From CAWAYR01 sp050250875 (lineage in GTDB: Bacteria > Acidobacteriota > Vicinamibacteria > Vicinamibacterales > UBA2999), in the NCBI GenBank assembly GCA_050250875.1, contig JBFWNV010000001.1:806001-870000 (forward strand): 64,000 nucleotides of DNA, given 5' to 3'. Below are positions 50,456 through 59,293 of this stretch, piece after piece (the first letter of the stretch is position 1; each line of letters begins with the position of its first letter). Made by a program: the position numbers and the translations under genes. The notes under the pieces were generated by a model that was given only the letters and a program-made list of their open reading frames with translations, did not search any database and had not been told where the DNA came from.

Positions 50456-51466
50456 GTGACCACGACCTTCAATCCGGAACTGACTCCCGGGGCGCGCAAC
50501 GCCGTCCGGGTCTGCCTCAAGGTGCAGCCGCACGAGCGGGTCACCGTCATCGCCGACCGCGCCTGCGAGGAGATCGCCGCCAGCCTCGTCCAGGAGATCG
50601 AGGCGGTGGGCGCGCCCTACCAGGCCTTCGTCCTCGAAGACCAGGCGCCGCGGCCGCTGGTCGACTTCCCGTCCGAGATCGCCGCCGACATGGAACGGAG
50701 CCAGGTGTCGGTGTTCGCGGCGCAGGTGCAGCCCAACGAGCTGAAGTCGCGGATGGAGATGACCGGCATCGTCAACCGCCGGCGGATGCGCCACGCCCAC
50801 ATGGTCAATATCACCCCGCAGATCATGTGCGAGGGGATGCGCGCCGACTACGAGAAGGTCGATCGGCTGAGCCAGAAGGTGGTCGAGATGGTGCGGGCCG
50901 CGCGTCAGGTGCGGGCGACCACGCCGGCCGGCAGCGACTTCACGGCCACGCTCAACCGCGACTACAAGTGGCTGAAGACGAGCGGCCTCATCAGCCCCGA
51001 CAAGTGGGGCAACCTGCCGGGCGGCGAGATCTTCACGACGCCCGGCGAGGTGAACGGCACGGTGGTGGTCGACGGCGTGGTCGGCGACTTCCTGTGCGCC
51101 CGCTTCGGCATGCTCACCGACACCCCGCTGACCCTCGAAATCAAGCACAACCGGCTGGTCGCGGCGAGCAGCGCCAACAAGGAGCTCGAGGACGAGTTCT
51201 GGGCCTACACGCACACCGACGAGAACTCCGACCGCGTCGGCGAGTTCGCCATCGGCACCAACATCGAGCTGACGCGGCTCATCGGCAACATCCTGCAGGA
51301 CGAGAAGTTCCCCGGCATCCACATCGCCTTCGGCAATCCCTACGGCGTGCACACCGGCGCCGACTGGTATTCCTCCACCCACATCGACGTGGTGGGCACC
51401 GAGTTCGACATCTGGGTCGACGACACCCAGCTGATGGAGCGCGGCGCCTTCTTGGTGTCTGCGTGA
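50456..51466 (+). CDS. M29-family aminopeptidase
   Basis: The 336-residue cytosolic metallo-aminopeptidase has family segments 'GGEIFTTPGEVNGTVVVDG', 'VGEFAIGTNIE' and 'HIAFGNPYGVHTGADW' followed by 'STHIDVV', which carry the Glu and His/Asp ligands for two metal ions. It is shorter than classic thermophilic M29 enzymes (about 410 residues), with a reduced N-terminal part. It would remove N-terminal residues from peptides, fitting the peptidase-rich window. The GTG at 50456 is used because no ATG fits. Its unusual upstream heptamer repeat is described separately. Confidence 0.9.
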   Translation: MTTTFNPELTPGARNAVRVCLKVQPHERVTVIADRACEEIAASLVQEIEAVGAPYQAFVLEDQAPRPLVDFPSEIAADMERSQVSVFAAQVQPNELKSRMEMTGIVNRRRMRHAHMVNITPQIMCEGMRADYEKVDRLSQKVVEMVRAARQVRATTPAGSDFTATLNRDYKWLKTSGLISPDKWGNLPGGEIFTTPGEVNGTVVVDGVVGDFLCARFGMLTDTPLTLEIKHNRLVAASSANKELEDEFWAYTHTDENSDRVGEFAIGTNIELTRLIGNILQDEKFPGIHIAFGNPYGVHTGADWYSSTHIDVVGTEFDIWVDDTQLMERGAFLVSA

Positions 51467-51477
51467 CCGCCAGCACA

Positions 51478-51503
51478 ATTGGGGCCTGTCCCCACTTGTG
51501 GTG
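51478..51503. repeat. Short palindromic repeat (GGGGCCTGTCCCC)
   Basis: A single near-palindrome flanked by ACAATT and ACTTGTGG, between the aminopeptidase stop and the ATP-grasp-like gene. Its sequence type recalls the other GGGG...CCCC repeats of the window but it is a different unit. Confidence 0.6.
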
Positions 51504-51525
51504 CCGCCGCCGCTGACCACTAGCC

Positions 51526-52716
51526 ATGGTGCCGGCGCTGCGCCAGCAGTTCAATCGCGCCTGGACGCCAGCGGCGTTCGCCCGGCTGCAGCAGCGGCTG
51601 AGCGACCGCACCGGCCTGCCGCTGCCCTTCCCGATCAGCGAGACGCCGTGCTTCTTCCCGCAGACGCTGCTCGACGAGCTGGCCGACTCCGCCGCCGCGC
51701 TCGTCACCGGGTTCCTCGGTGATGCGGCGGCGCTCGCCGCCGCCGAGGCGCTGATCCCGGCCCGCTACCTCGGCCCCGGCCAGGAGACGCGGCCCACCTG
51801 CGTGCAGGTGGACTTCGGCCTGGTGCGCACCGCCGACGGCGGCGTCGCCCCCAGGCTGGTCGAACTGCAGGCGTTCCCCTCCCTGTACGCCTTCCAGCAC
51901 GTGCTGGCCGAGACCCATCGCGAGGTGTACGGCCTGAGCGACGCGCTCGACGCCCACATGGGTGGACTCGACACGCCGGCCTACCTCGCGCTGGTACGCG
52001 ACGCCCTGGTCGGCGCCCGCGACCCCGCCGAGGTCGTGCTGATGGAGATCGCCCCGGAGCGCCAGAAGACGCGGCCCGACTTCGTGCTCACCGAGCAGCT
52101 CTGGGGCATCGCCACCGTCGATCCGCAGGACGTCGTCGTGCGCGGCCGCACGCTGGCCCGCCGCGTGCACGGGCGCGAGGTGCCGATCCGCCGCATCTTC
52201 AACCGCGTGATCCCCGACGAACTGGAGCGCACCGGGCACGCCATGCCGTTCGACTACCGCGACGACCTCGAGGTGGAGTGGATCGGTCACCCGGCGTGGT
52301 ACTTCCGGTTGAGCAAATCGGCGATTCCGTGGCTGCGGCATCCGTCGGTGCCGCGCACGTGGCGGCTCGACGCCGTCGACGGCTTCCCCGCCGACCCTGC
52401 CACGCTGGTGCTGAAGCCGATGTTCTCGTTCGCCGGCGGCGGCATCCGCTTCGCGCCGACGGCCGCCGACGTGGCGGCGATCCCGGCCGACGAGCGGCGG
52501 CTCTACCTGCTGCAGGAGAAGGTCGCCTTCACACCGGTGATCGAGACCCCGCACGGGCCGACCCAGGCCGAGATTCGCGTGATGTGCCTGTGGACCGATC
52601 GGCTGCGCGCGGTGCTGCCGCTCATCCGCATGGGCCGCGGCCAGATGATGGGCGTGGCGCACAACCAGGGGCTGGCCTGGGTCGGCGCCTCGGCGGGATT
52701 CGGCGTGCGGCCATGA
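51526..52716 (+). CDS. ATP-grasp-like protein of unknown function
   Basis: The 396-residue protein has an N-terminal part with 'CVQVDFGLVRTADGGVAPRLVE' and a C-terminal half that resembles ATP-grasp nucleotide binding: 'ATLVLKPMFSFAGGGIRF' (Lys and glycine loop), 'YLLQEKVAFTP' and 'AEIRVMCLW' (acidic/Arg residues). It has no signal peptide. The exact reaction is unknown; carboxylate-amine ligation is the family's usual chemistry. Its TGA overlaps the ATG of the histidine kinase (ATGA), so the two are translationally coupled, an odd partnership for a ligase. The aminopeptidase gene precedes it by 59 bases. Confidence 0.75.
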   Translation: MVPALRQQFNRAWTPAAFARLQQRLSDRTGLPLPFPISETPCFFPQTLLDELADSAAALVTGFLGDAAALAAAEALIPARYLGPGQETRPTCVQVDFGLVRTADGGVAPRLVELQAFPSLYAFQHVLAETHREVYGLSDALDAHMGGLDTPAYLALVRDALVGARDPAEVVLMEIAPERQKTRPDFVLTEQLWGIATVDPQDVVVRGRTLARRVHGREVPIRRIFNRVIPDELERTGHAMPFDYRDDLEVEWIGHPAWYFRLSKSAIPWLRHPSVPRTWRLDAVDGFPADPATLVLKPMFSFAGGGIRFAPTAADVAAIPADERRLYLLQEKVAFTPVIETPHGPTQAEIRVMCLWTDRLRAVLPLIRMGRGQMMGVAHNQGLAWVGASAGFGVRP

Positions 52717-54791
52717 CCGGCTGGCGCGGCTACGCGTTCGCGGTGTTCACCGTGGCGGTGGCCACGGCGTTCGGCGAGGTGCTCGAGGCTTACCTGCAGA
52801 CCGGCCGGATGCCGTCGTCGCTGTTCCTGCCGGCGGTGCTCGTCACCACCACCGTGGCCGGCCAGGGCCCCGGCATCTTCGCCACGGTGCTCGGTCCAAT
52901 CGTCGCCGAGATCGCCATCTCGCACGACCACAGCCTGTTCAGCGAGGTCAGCCAGGAAGTGGTGTCGCTGGCGCTATACGCGGCGGTCGGCGTCGGCGTG
53001 GCCCTGATGGCGGGACGCCTGAAGGCGGCGCGGCGCCAGGCCGAGTCGGCCGCCGCCGAGGCGACGCGGCGCAGCGACGAGCTGGTGATCGCCCGTCACG
53101 AAGTGGACCGTCTGGCCCGCGACGCCAAGCGCCAGGCGCGCGACTTTTCGACGCTGTTCGAGGAAGCGCCGATCGGCATCGGCATCGCCGAGGACGTCGA
53201 GTGCCGCCGCGTCCAGCCGAACCGGGCCTTCGCCGCGATGCTCGGCTTGTCGCCCGGTGAACGCCCCGCCGACGCCGACCCGCGCATCGCGCTGCGCAAG
53301 GTCAGCACCGAAGGGGTGCGGCTGGCACCCGAGGAACACGCCCTGCAGCGCGCCGCCCGCACCGGCCAGCCGGTGCGGGCCGTGGACGTCGACGTCATCC
53401 GCCCCGACGGCGCCCGCCTCTCGCTGCTCGAGTTCGCGGCGCCGCTGTTCGACGACGACGGCCGGCCGCGCGGCGCCATCGGCGCCTTTCTCGACGTGAC
53501 CAGCCGGCGGCGCGCCTCCGAGGAGCAGCGCTTCCTCGCCGAGGCGACCCGCCTGCTGAACAACACGCTCGACTACCAGGACACGCTGGCCCAGCTGGTG
53601 CGCCTGGCGGTGCCGTCGCAGGCCGACTACTCGCTGCTCGACGTGCTCACGCCCGCGGGCGACGTGGCGCGCGTCGGCCTCACGCATCACGACGCGGAGA
53701 AGGAGGCGTTCCTCACCAGGGCGCTCGTCGACACGCCCCCGGGGCAGGGCCTGCGCACCGAACGCGGGCTGTTGAACCTGGTGCGCACCGGCGAGCCGCT
53801 GCTGTGGAGCGCCATCACCCCGGAATTCCTCGCCGCGCACGGCGTGCTGCCGCAGCACATCGAGTTCCTGAAGGTCGTCGACCTGCGGTCGTGCCTGGTC
53901 GTGCCGTTGCTCGTGCGCGACCGGGTGATCGGCGCCTTCGCGTGGGCCCGGCACACCGGCCGCCCGTCGTTCGACGATCGCGATCTGGCGCTCGCCGAGG
54001 AAGTGGCGCGCCGCGCCTCGGTGGCGGTCGAGAACGCCCGCCTCTACCGCGAAGCGCAGACCGCCAACCGGCTCAAGGACGAGTTCGTCGCCACGCTGTC
54101 GCACGAACTGCGCACGCCGCTGAACGCGCTGCTCGGCTGGACCGAGCTGCTGCTCTCGGGACAACTGCCGCCCGGCCGGCAGCGGCTGGCGATCGAGGCC
54201 ATCGACCGGACCGCCCGCCTGCAGGGGCAGATCACCAACGACCTCGTCGACGTGTCGCAGGCGGCCTCCGGCGCCTTCCGCCTGGCGCCGCGGCGGGTCG
54301 CCGCCGGTGAGGTGGTGCGCAGCGCCGCCGAGGCCTTCCGTCTGGCCGCCGAGTCGAAGGGGGTGCGGCTGGCCGTGCACGTCGCCCCCGATCTGCCGCT
54401 GGTCTACCTCGATCCCGATCGGCTGCAGCAGATCGTCTTCAACCTGGTCGCCAACGCCGTGAAGTTCACGCCGCAGGGCACCGTGGACGTCCACGCGCGC
54501 GTCACCGGCGGACGGCTCGAGGTGGACGTGCGCGACACCGGCATCGGCATCGCGCCGGCGTTCCTGCCCCACGTCTTCGAGCGATTCCGTCAGGCCGACG
54601 GCAGCATCTCGCGGCAGTACGGCGGCCTCGGGCTGGGGCTGTCCATCGTGCGTTCGCTGGTCGAACTGCACGGCGGCCAGGTCACCGTGCACAGCGACGG
54701 CGAGGGCCGCGGCGCGACGTTCTCGGTGTGGATGCCGGCGAACGCCCCGGCGGCGGCCGCGCCCGTGGTCAGTAGCCCGGCCGGGCGTTGA
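52713..54791 (+). CDS. Hybrid-less sensor histidine kinase with PAS and GAF domains
   Basis: The 692-residue kinase begins with a DUF4118-like set of three or four transmembrane helices (about 5-95), a coiled segment, a PAS domain (about 145-265, 'FSTLFEEAPIGIGIAEDVE'), a GAF domain (about 290-440), the HisKA dimerisation helix with the phospho-accepting His464 in 'LSHELRTPLNALLGW', and the HATPase domain ('NLVANAVKFTPQG', 'DTGIGIAP', 'QYGGLGLGLSIV'). No receiver domain and no response regulator gene are adjacent, so its partner lies elsewhere. It is translationally coupled to the ATP-grasp-like gene. It converges with modC, overlapping by 23 bases. Confidence 0.92.
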   Translation: MTGWRGYAFAVFTVAVATAFGEVLEAYLQTGRMPSSLFLPAVLVTTTVAGQGPGIFATVLGPIVAEIAISHDHSLFSEVSQEVVSLALYAAVGVGVALMAGRLKAARRQAESAAAEATRRSDELVIARHEVDRLARDAKRQARDFSTLFEEAPIGIGIAEDVECRRVQPNRAFAAMLGLSPGERPADADPRIALRKVSTEGVRLAPEEHALQRAARTGQPVRAVDVDVIRPDGARLSLLEFAAPLFDDDGRPRGAIGAFLDVTSRRRASEEQRFLAEATRLLNNTLDYQDTLAQLVRLAVPSQADYSLLDVLTPAGDVARVGLTHHDAEKEAFLTRALVDTPPGQGLRTERGLLNLVRTGEPLLWSAITPEFLAAHGVLPQHIEFLKVVDLRSCLVVPLLVRDRVIGAFAWARHTGRPSFDDRDLALAEEVARRASVAVENARLYREAQTANRLKDEFVATLSHELRTPLNALLGWTELLLSGQLPPGRQRLAIEAIDRTARLQGQITNDLVDVSQAASGAFRLAPRRVAAGEVVRSAAEAFRLAAESKGVRLAVHVAPDLPLVYLDPDRLQQIVFNLVANAVKFTPQGTVDVHARVTGGRLEVDVRDTGIGIAPAFLPHVFERFRQADGSISRQYGGLGLGLSIVRSLVELHGGQVTVHSDGEGRGATFSVWMPANAPAAAAPVVSSPAGR

Positions 54792-55443
54792 GCAGCGCCA
54801 CCGCGCCGGCCACCGTGCCGGCATGGACCACCCGGCCGCGATCGATCACCAGGGCCCGGTCGGCGGCGTGCTGCAGCTCCTGCACGTCGTGCGTCACCCA
54901 CACCATGGCCACGCCGAGCGCCTGGCGGGCGCGCAGCACGTAGGGCAGGATGCGGTCGCGCCGGGCCGGATCGAGCGCGCCGAGCGGCTCGTCGAGCAGC
55001 AGCAGCTCGGGTTCGGCGGCCAGGGCCCGGCCCAGCGCCACGCGCTGGCGCTCGCCGCCCGACAGCCCGGCGGTCGGGCGATCCAGCAGGTTGGCCACCT
55101 CGAGCATCTCGGCCACCGCGTCCACGCGCCGGCGATCGCGGGCGCCGTAGCCGAGATTGCCGCGCACGGTGAGATGCGGGAAGAGCAGCGCGTCCTGCGG
55201 CACGTAGCCGACGCGGCGCTGGCGCGGCGGCACGTCGACGCCGGCGGCGGTGTCGAGCAGCGTGCGGCCGCCGACGCGGATGGTACCGGCGGCCGGCCGA
55301 AGACCGGCCAGCACCTCCAGCAGCGTGGTCTTGCCGGCGCCCGACGGCCCGGCCAGGCCGAGCACCTGCACCTCGGCCTCGTCGCGGGCGTGCAGCGTGA
55401 ACTCGCCCTGGCCGACCTTCACGTCGAAGGCCAGGGCGATCAC
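54769..55443 (-). CDS. modC: Molybdate ABC transporter ATP-binding protein
   Basis: The 224-residue ATPase has Walker A 'GPSGAGKTT', Q-loop 'YVPQDALLFPHLTV', signature 'LSGGERQRVALGRAL', Walker B 'LLLLDEPLGALD' and the switch 'VWVTHDV'. It powers ModB and ModA. The C-terminal TOBE domain of many ModC proteins is missing; here the TOBE domain is found in the divergent regulator instead. The GTG start (55443) overlaps the TGA of modB (GTGA). Confidence 0.9.
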   Translation of the reverse strand: MIALAFDVKVGQGEFTLHARDEAEVQVLGLAGPSGAGKTTLLEVLAGLRPAAGTIRVGGRTLLDTAAGVDVPPRQRRVGYVPQDALLFPHLTVRGNLGYGARDRRRVDAVAEMLEVANLLDRPTAGLSGGERQRVALGRALAAEPELLLLDEPLGALDPARRDRILPYVLRARQALGVAMVWVTHDVQELQHAADRALVIDRGRVVHAGTVAGAVALLNARPGY

Positions 55444-56105
55444 GCGCGCCCCTTGCGCAGCAGCGCGTTGGCGGTGGCCAGCACCGCGAAGGCCACGGCG
55501 ACCGACACGAACATCAGCACGCTGGCGTCGGTTTCGCGGCCGGCTTCGGTCAGGTTGAAGATGGCGACGGCGAGCGTCTGCGTCTGCCCCGGGATGCCGC
55601 CGGCCACGACGATGGTCGCGCCGAACTCGCCGAGCGCGCGGGCGAAGCCGAGCAGCGCGCCGGCCAGCACGCTGCCGCGGGCCAACGGCAGGGTGATGGT
55701 CGTGAAGACGCGGAACGGCCCGGCGCCCAGCGTGGCGGCCATCGCCTCGTAGCGGCGATCCACCTGCTCGAGGCCGGCACGGACGGTCAGCACCATCAGC
55801 GGCAGGCTCATCACCGCCATGGCCAGCACCACCGCCTTCCACGTGAACACCACCTCGATGCCGGCGGCATCGAGCAGCCGGCCGAGCGGGCGGTCGCGAC
55901 CGAGCAGCTGCAGCATCAGCAGGCCGATCGCCACCGGCGGCAGCACCAGCGGCAGCATCACCAGCGTCTCGAGCACCGGCTTGGCGCGAAACGACGTCCG
56001 CGCCAGCACCCAGCCGATGGCCACCGCCGCCGGCAGCGCCAGCAGCATGGCCAGCGCGGCGGTCGCGCCGGAGAACAGCGCGATGCTGACGACGCCCTGG
56101 TTCAT
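55440..56105 (-). CDS. modB: Molybdate ABC transporter permease
   Basis: The 221-residue inner-membrane permease has about five or six hydrophobic helices and the ABC coupling motif 'ATLGAGPFRVFTTITLPLA' followed by 'GFARALGEFGATIVVAGGIPG', typical of ModB. It forms the channel through which molybdate delivered by ModA passes. Its start overlaps the modA stop and its stop overlaps the modC start, making a tightly coupled modABC operon. Confidence 0.93.
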   Translation of the reverse strand: MNQGVVSIALFSGATAALAMLLALPAAVAIGWVLARTSFRAKPVLETLVMLPLVLPPVAIGLLMLQLLGRDRPLGRLLDAAGIEVVFTWKAVVLAMAVMSLPLMVLTVRAGLEQVDRRYEAMAATLGAGPFRVFTTITLPLARGSVLAGALLGFARALGEFGATIVVAGGIPGQTQTLAVAIFNLTEAGRETDASVLMFVSVAVAFAVLATANALLRKGRA

Positions 56106-56887
56106 CGGCCGACGACCCCGAAGCCCGCGGCGGCGAACACCGCCGCGGCGGCCGGCGAGCGCAGGAACGTCACGAAGCGCGCGGCGGCGTCCTGGCGGCG
56201 GCCGGCCACGACCGCCACCGGGTAGACGATCGGCGGCGTCTCGCCGGCGGGCACCGCGAGCAGCACGGGCAGCAACGGCTCGGTGGCGGCATCGGTGGCG
56301 TAGACGACGGCGGCGTCGACCCGTCCGGCCCGCGCGGCGGCCAGCGCCGCCCGCACCGTGACGGTCGGCACCACCTTGGGCGCGACCTGCGCCCAGATCC
56401 CCCGGCCCTCGAGCCAGCGCCGCGCGTAGACACCCGCCGGCACGCTGTCGGGGTTGCCGAGTGCCACCCGCCGCACGGCGTCGCCGGCCAGGGCCGCCGC
56501 GTCGCGCACGACGAGCCCGCCGCCCGGCCGGCCCACCACGACCAGCCGGTTGGTGAGCAGCGGCGCCCGTGAACCCGGCACCAGCCGGCCGGCGTGCTCC
56601 GCCACGTCCATCTGCGCCTCGTCGGCGCTCACGAACACGTCGGCCGACGCACCCTCGACGATCTGCCGGGCCAGGAAGTTCGAGCCGCCCACGTTCAGGC
56701 GCACCGGCTGGCCGGTGGCCTGCTCATGGCGCCGCGCCAGGTCGCTCATCACGTCGGCGAGGCTCGCCGCCACCGACACGACGATCGGTGCCGGACGGGC
56801 CTGCTCTGCACGGGCGGGGACGCCCGCCGCCAGGGCCACGGCCGCGCCCAGCAGCGGGAGGACGGAGAGACGGATGGGCGAGGACAC
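56102..56887 (-). CDS. modA: Molybdate ABC transporter substrate-binding protein
   Basis: The 261-residue periplasmic protein has a signal peptide (1-27) and the ModA fold: 'PIVVSVAASLADVMSDLARR', 'LNVGGSNFLARQIVEGASADVF' and 'NPDSVPAGVYARRWLEG'. These segments bind the oxyanion through Ser and backbone amides. GTG 56887 is preferred, TTG 56890 being the alternative. Upstream, between this gene and the divergent HTH-TOBE regulator, lie two TCATAC direct repeats that could be an operator. Confidence 0.92.
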   Translation of the reverse strand: MSSPIRLSVLPLLGAAVALAAGVPARAEQARPAPIVVSVAASLADVMSDLARRHEQATGQPVRLNVGGSNFLARQIVEGASADVFVSADEAQMDVAEHAGRLVPGSRAPLLTNRLVVVGRPGGGLVVRDAAALAGDAVRRVALGNPDSVPAGVYARRWLEGRGIWAQVAPKVVPTVTVRAALAAARAGRVDAAVVYATDAATEPLLPVLLAVPAGETPPIVYPVAVVAGRRQDAAARFVTFLRSPAAAAVFAAAGFGVVGR

Positions 56888-56900
56888 CAAGTCTTGCAGA

Positions 56901-56927
56901 ATAGTATGATTCGCAGCGGTATGAACA
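56901..56927 (-). promoter_or_regulatory. Candidate mod promoter with direct repeats
   Basis: On the minus strand, TTCATA and TATTCT are separated by 16 bases in front of modA. Two TCATAC repeats 15 bases apart (plus-strand GTATGA at 56904 and 56919) overlap them. The regulator encoded divergently could bind here. Confidence 0.35.
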
Positions 56928-56997
56928 TCGACTCACACCGCTTCTCGCCGAGGCGCCCTGCCGACCCGTGCAGCGCCCCGGGACCGGACGGGCGCCG

Positions 56998-57480
56998 ATG
57001 AGCGCGACGATGCTGTCGGTGCGCGAGGCCGCCGAACGGCTGGGCGTGAGCTACTCGGCGCTGAAGCAGTGGATTTACAAGGGCACCGTGCGCACGGTGC
57101 GCACCGGCGGCGGCCACCACCGGGTGCCGCTGGCCGAGGTGGATCGGCTGCTCAGCCAGCAGGGCACGCCGCAGCCGCGCACCGCGGTGTCGCGGCCGGC
57201 GGCATCCGCCGCCCACGGCGTGCTCGTCGCCCTGAGCGGCCGCAACCAGCTGCGTGGCATCGTCGACGAGGTGCGGCACGACGGCCTGCTCGCCCAGGTG
57301 CGGCTGCGCATCGGCGATCAGAAGCTCACCGCGGTGATCACCCGCGACGCCCTCGCCGAGCTGAAGCTCGCCCGCGGCGACGAGGCGCTGGCCATCATCA
57401 AGTCCACGGAGGTGATGATCGGCCGCGAGCAGGGGCCGGCCGTGCGGCCCCGGCGGGCGCCGCGGCCGGCGTCGCGCTGA
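56998..57480 (+). CDS. HTH excisionase-type regulator with a TOBE domain
   Basis: The 160-residue protein has an N-terminal MerR/excisionase helix-turn-helix (about 5-50, 'LSVREAAERLGVSYSALKQW', 'VRTGGGHHRVP') and a C-terminal TOBE/molbindin domain (about 75-140, 'SGRNQLRGIVDEVRHDGLLA', 'LTAVITRDALAELKLARGD'), the fold that binds molybdate in ModE and Mop. It lies divergent to modABC, so it is probably their molybdate-responsive regulator, a functional equivalent of ModE. ATG 56998 is chosen because homology begins there. Confidence 0.9.
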   Translation: MSATMLSVREAAERLGVSYSALKQWIYKGTVRTVRTGGGHHRVPLAEVDRLLSQQGTPQPRTAVSRPAASAAHGVLVALSGRNQLRGIVDEVRHDGLLAQVRLRIGDQKLTAVITRDALAELKLARGDEALAIIKSTEVMIGREQGPAVRPRRAPRPASR

Positions 57481-57489
57481 CGCCGGCGG

Positions 57490-58590
57490 CTACGGCGCGG
57501 CCAGCCGCTCGGGCGGGCGCGGCGGGTGCAGGCGCGCCAGGATCGGGTGATGGTCCGACCCGAACCGGTCGTCGAGGCGTCGCGTCGTCGCCGACCAGCC
57601 GGCCGGCAGCCGGGAGAACACGTGATCGAGGCGGAGAAAGCCGGCGAAGGTCGGCCGGCGATCGGTGGCCGCCAGGTCGGGGATGGCCGCGGCCATGGTC
57701 CGGTACGCGGAATCCGAGAACCCGAACCAGGTGTTGAAATCGCCGCCGACGACGACCGGCTCGGCGGCGGGGAGCGCGCCGAGCAGGGCCTGCACCTGAC
57801 GCGTGCGCGCTCCGAACATCCACAGCCGGCGCGCCGCCGCCGCCGCGTCGAGATGCACGCTCGCCACGCGCACCGCGGCCTCGCCTCCCGCCGCGTCGCG
57901 CAGGCGGATCGACGCGGCCACCGCGACGCGGCGCTGGCGCTCGAACGGCAGTTCGATGGCGGCCAGGTCGTCGAGCGGCTCGGTCGAGACGATGGCGTTG
58001 CCACGGTCCTCGCGGGCCGCGGCGCCGCCGTTGCGCATCGACGGCACGTAGTGCACGGCCAGGCCGTACCGGGCGGCGAACTCGACGATATCGACGTGGG
58101 AGGCCCGCGCCCCGATCGCCTTGGCCCCGCGGCCGTTCGCCAGCGCCACCGGCACGTCGGCGCCGCCGCGGCGCGCCTCCTGCAGCAGCAGCACGTAGCG
58201 CGCGACGCGGCGACCGGCGGTGAACTCGCCGGCGCGCAACCGTCCGAGGAACCCGTCGAGGTCGGCGGCGCCGACGTGCAGGTTCCAGGTGACGACGACC
58301 AGCTCGTCGGCCGGTGCGGAAGACGGCGCGGCGACCGGCACCGCATCGACCACGGCCGGCCCCGTCGCGCGGCACCAGGCGTCGAGCGCGGCCAGGTCGC
58401 CCGGGTGCTGCGGGCCGCTCCAGTTCACCGCCGCGGCGGCTGGCCCACCGCCCGAGGTGACGGCGAAGCGGCACGGCGGCGAGACGTACTGGAGCCGCGC
58501 GAGCGTCGCGATGCCGATCGGACGGGCACATCCCGTCGCGAGCAGCGCCGCCGTCGCCAGCATCGCCAGGCACCTGCGCATCCCTTTCAT
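57490..58590 (-). CDS. Endonuclease/exonuclease/phosphatase-family lipoprotein
   Basis: The 366-residue protein has a lipobox 'LATGC' (Cys21). A variable region is followed by an EEP catalytic domain starting at 'LVVVTWNLHVGAADLDGFL' (Asn of the metal site), then 'LLLQEARRG' (Glu), 'VASVHLDAA' (His), 'VVVGGDFNTWFGFSD' (Asp-x-Asn) and 'RFGSDHHPILARL' (final Asp-His). These residues bind magnesium for phosphodiester hydrolysis of nucleic acids, lipids or inositol phosphates. The substrate of this cell-envelope form is unknown. ATG 58590 is chosen for the signal; it converges with the regulator gene. Confidence 0.88.
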   Translation of the reverse strand: MKGMRRCLAMLATAALLATGCARPIGIATLARLQYVSPPCRFAVTSGGGPAAAAVNWSGPQHPGDLAALDAWCRATGPAVVDAVPVAAPSSAPADELVVVTWNLHVGAADLDGFLGRLRAGEFTAGRRVARYVLLLQEARRGGADVPVALANGRGAKAIGARASHVDIVEFAARYGLAVHYVPSMRNGGAAAREDRGNAIVSTEPLDDLAAIELPFERQRRVAVAASIRLRDAAGGEAAVRVASVHLDAAAAARRLWMFGARTRQVQALLGALPAAEPVVVGGDFNTWFGFSDSAYRTMAAAIPDLAATDRRPTFAGFLRLDHVFSRLPAGWSATTRRLDDRFGSDHHPILARLHPPRPPERLAAP

Positions 58591-58691
58591 TGTGCGCGAA
58601 GCGACGCCGGCCGCCAATCGCCTGCCGGTTGCCGGCCGGCACGGGACCGGCGTAGGCTCCACTGGTCGAGCGTCCCTGTCGAGGAGGGTCC

Positions 58692-59246
58692 ATGCGCCGC
58701 GCCGCCATCCAGATGCTGACTGTCGTGTCGCTGGGCGCCACCGTCGCCGCGCAGGAGGCCGATCGCTACCTGCTGCTGGCAACGACCGCCACCGGCACGA
58801 TGCAGCGCGAGATCGACGAGGCCGCCGGGCGCGGTTACCGCGTGCGCGCGGCGAGCCGCACCGAGGGCGCCGAGGTGATCGTGGCGCTGGAGAAGACCGA
58901 GGAGCGCTATCGCTACCGGCTGGTGGCGACGACCCGCACCGGCACGCTGCAGCGCGAGCTGACCGAGGCGGCCGAGGCGGGGTACCGTGTCGTGTCCGGT
59001 GCGGTCACGACCAAGCGCTCGCTCGGCAACGTCTTGAGCGGTCCCGAGAGCCGCAACGAAGGCGAGCTGCTGATCATCATGGAAAAGGGGCCGGAGGCGA
59101 TACCGGGGCTGGCCTATCAGGTGCTGGCCGCCAACCGCACCGGCACGCTGCAGAAGGAGATGAGCCAGCTGGCCGGCCGCGGCTACACGCTGGTGGCGCT
59201 GTCGAGCCGCGGCGAGCACGTGGCCATCTTCGAGCGGCACGACTGA
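58692..59246 (+). CDS. Exported protein with three DUF4177-like repeats
   Basis: The 184-residue product has a signal peptide (1-20, ending 'TVAAQ') and three similar units: 'YLLLATTATGTMQREIDEAA', 'YRLVATTRTGTLQRELTEAA' and 'YQVLAANRTGTLQKEMSQLA', each followed by 'GY'. The pattern resembles DUF4177-like half-repeats. Clear internal triplication suggests a symmetrical binding fold. No enzymatic residues are apparent. It precedes the S9 peptidase gene by 47 bases on the same strand. Confidence 0.78.
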   Translation: MRRAAIQMLTVVSLGATVAAQEADRYLLLATTATGTMQREIDEAAGRGYRVRAASRTEGAEVIVALEKTEERYRYRLVATTRTGTLQRELTEAAEAGYRVVSGAVTTKRSLGNVLSGPESRNEGELLIIMEKGPEAIPGLAYQVLAANRTGTLQKEMSQLAGRGYTLVALSSRGEHVAIFERHD

Positions 59247-59293
59247 CGGCGGACCGTGGAACTTCGCGTTCGACGCGAACCAGGGAGGCACAC

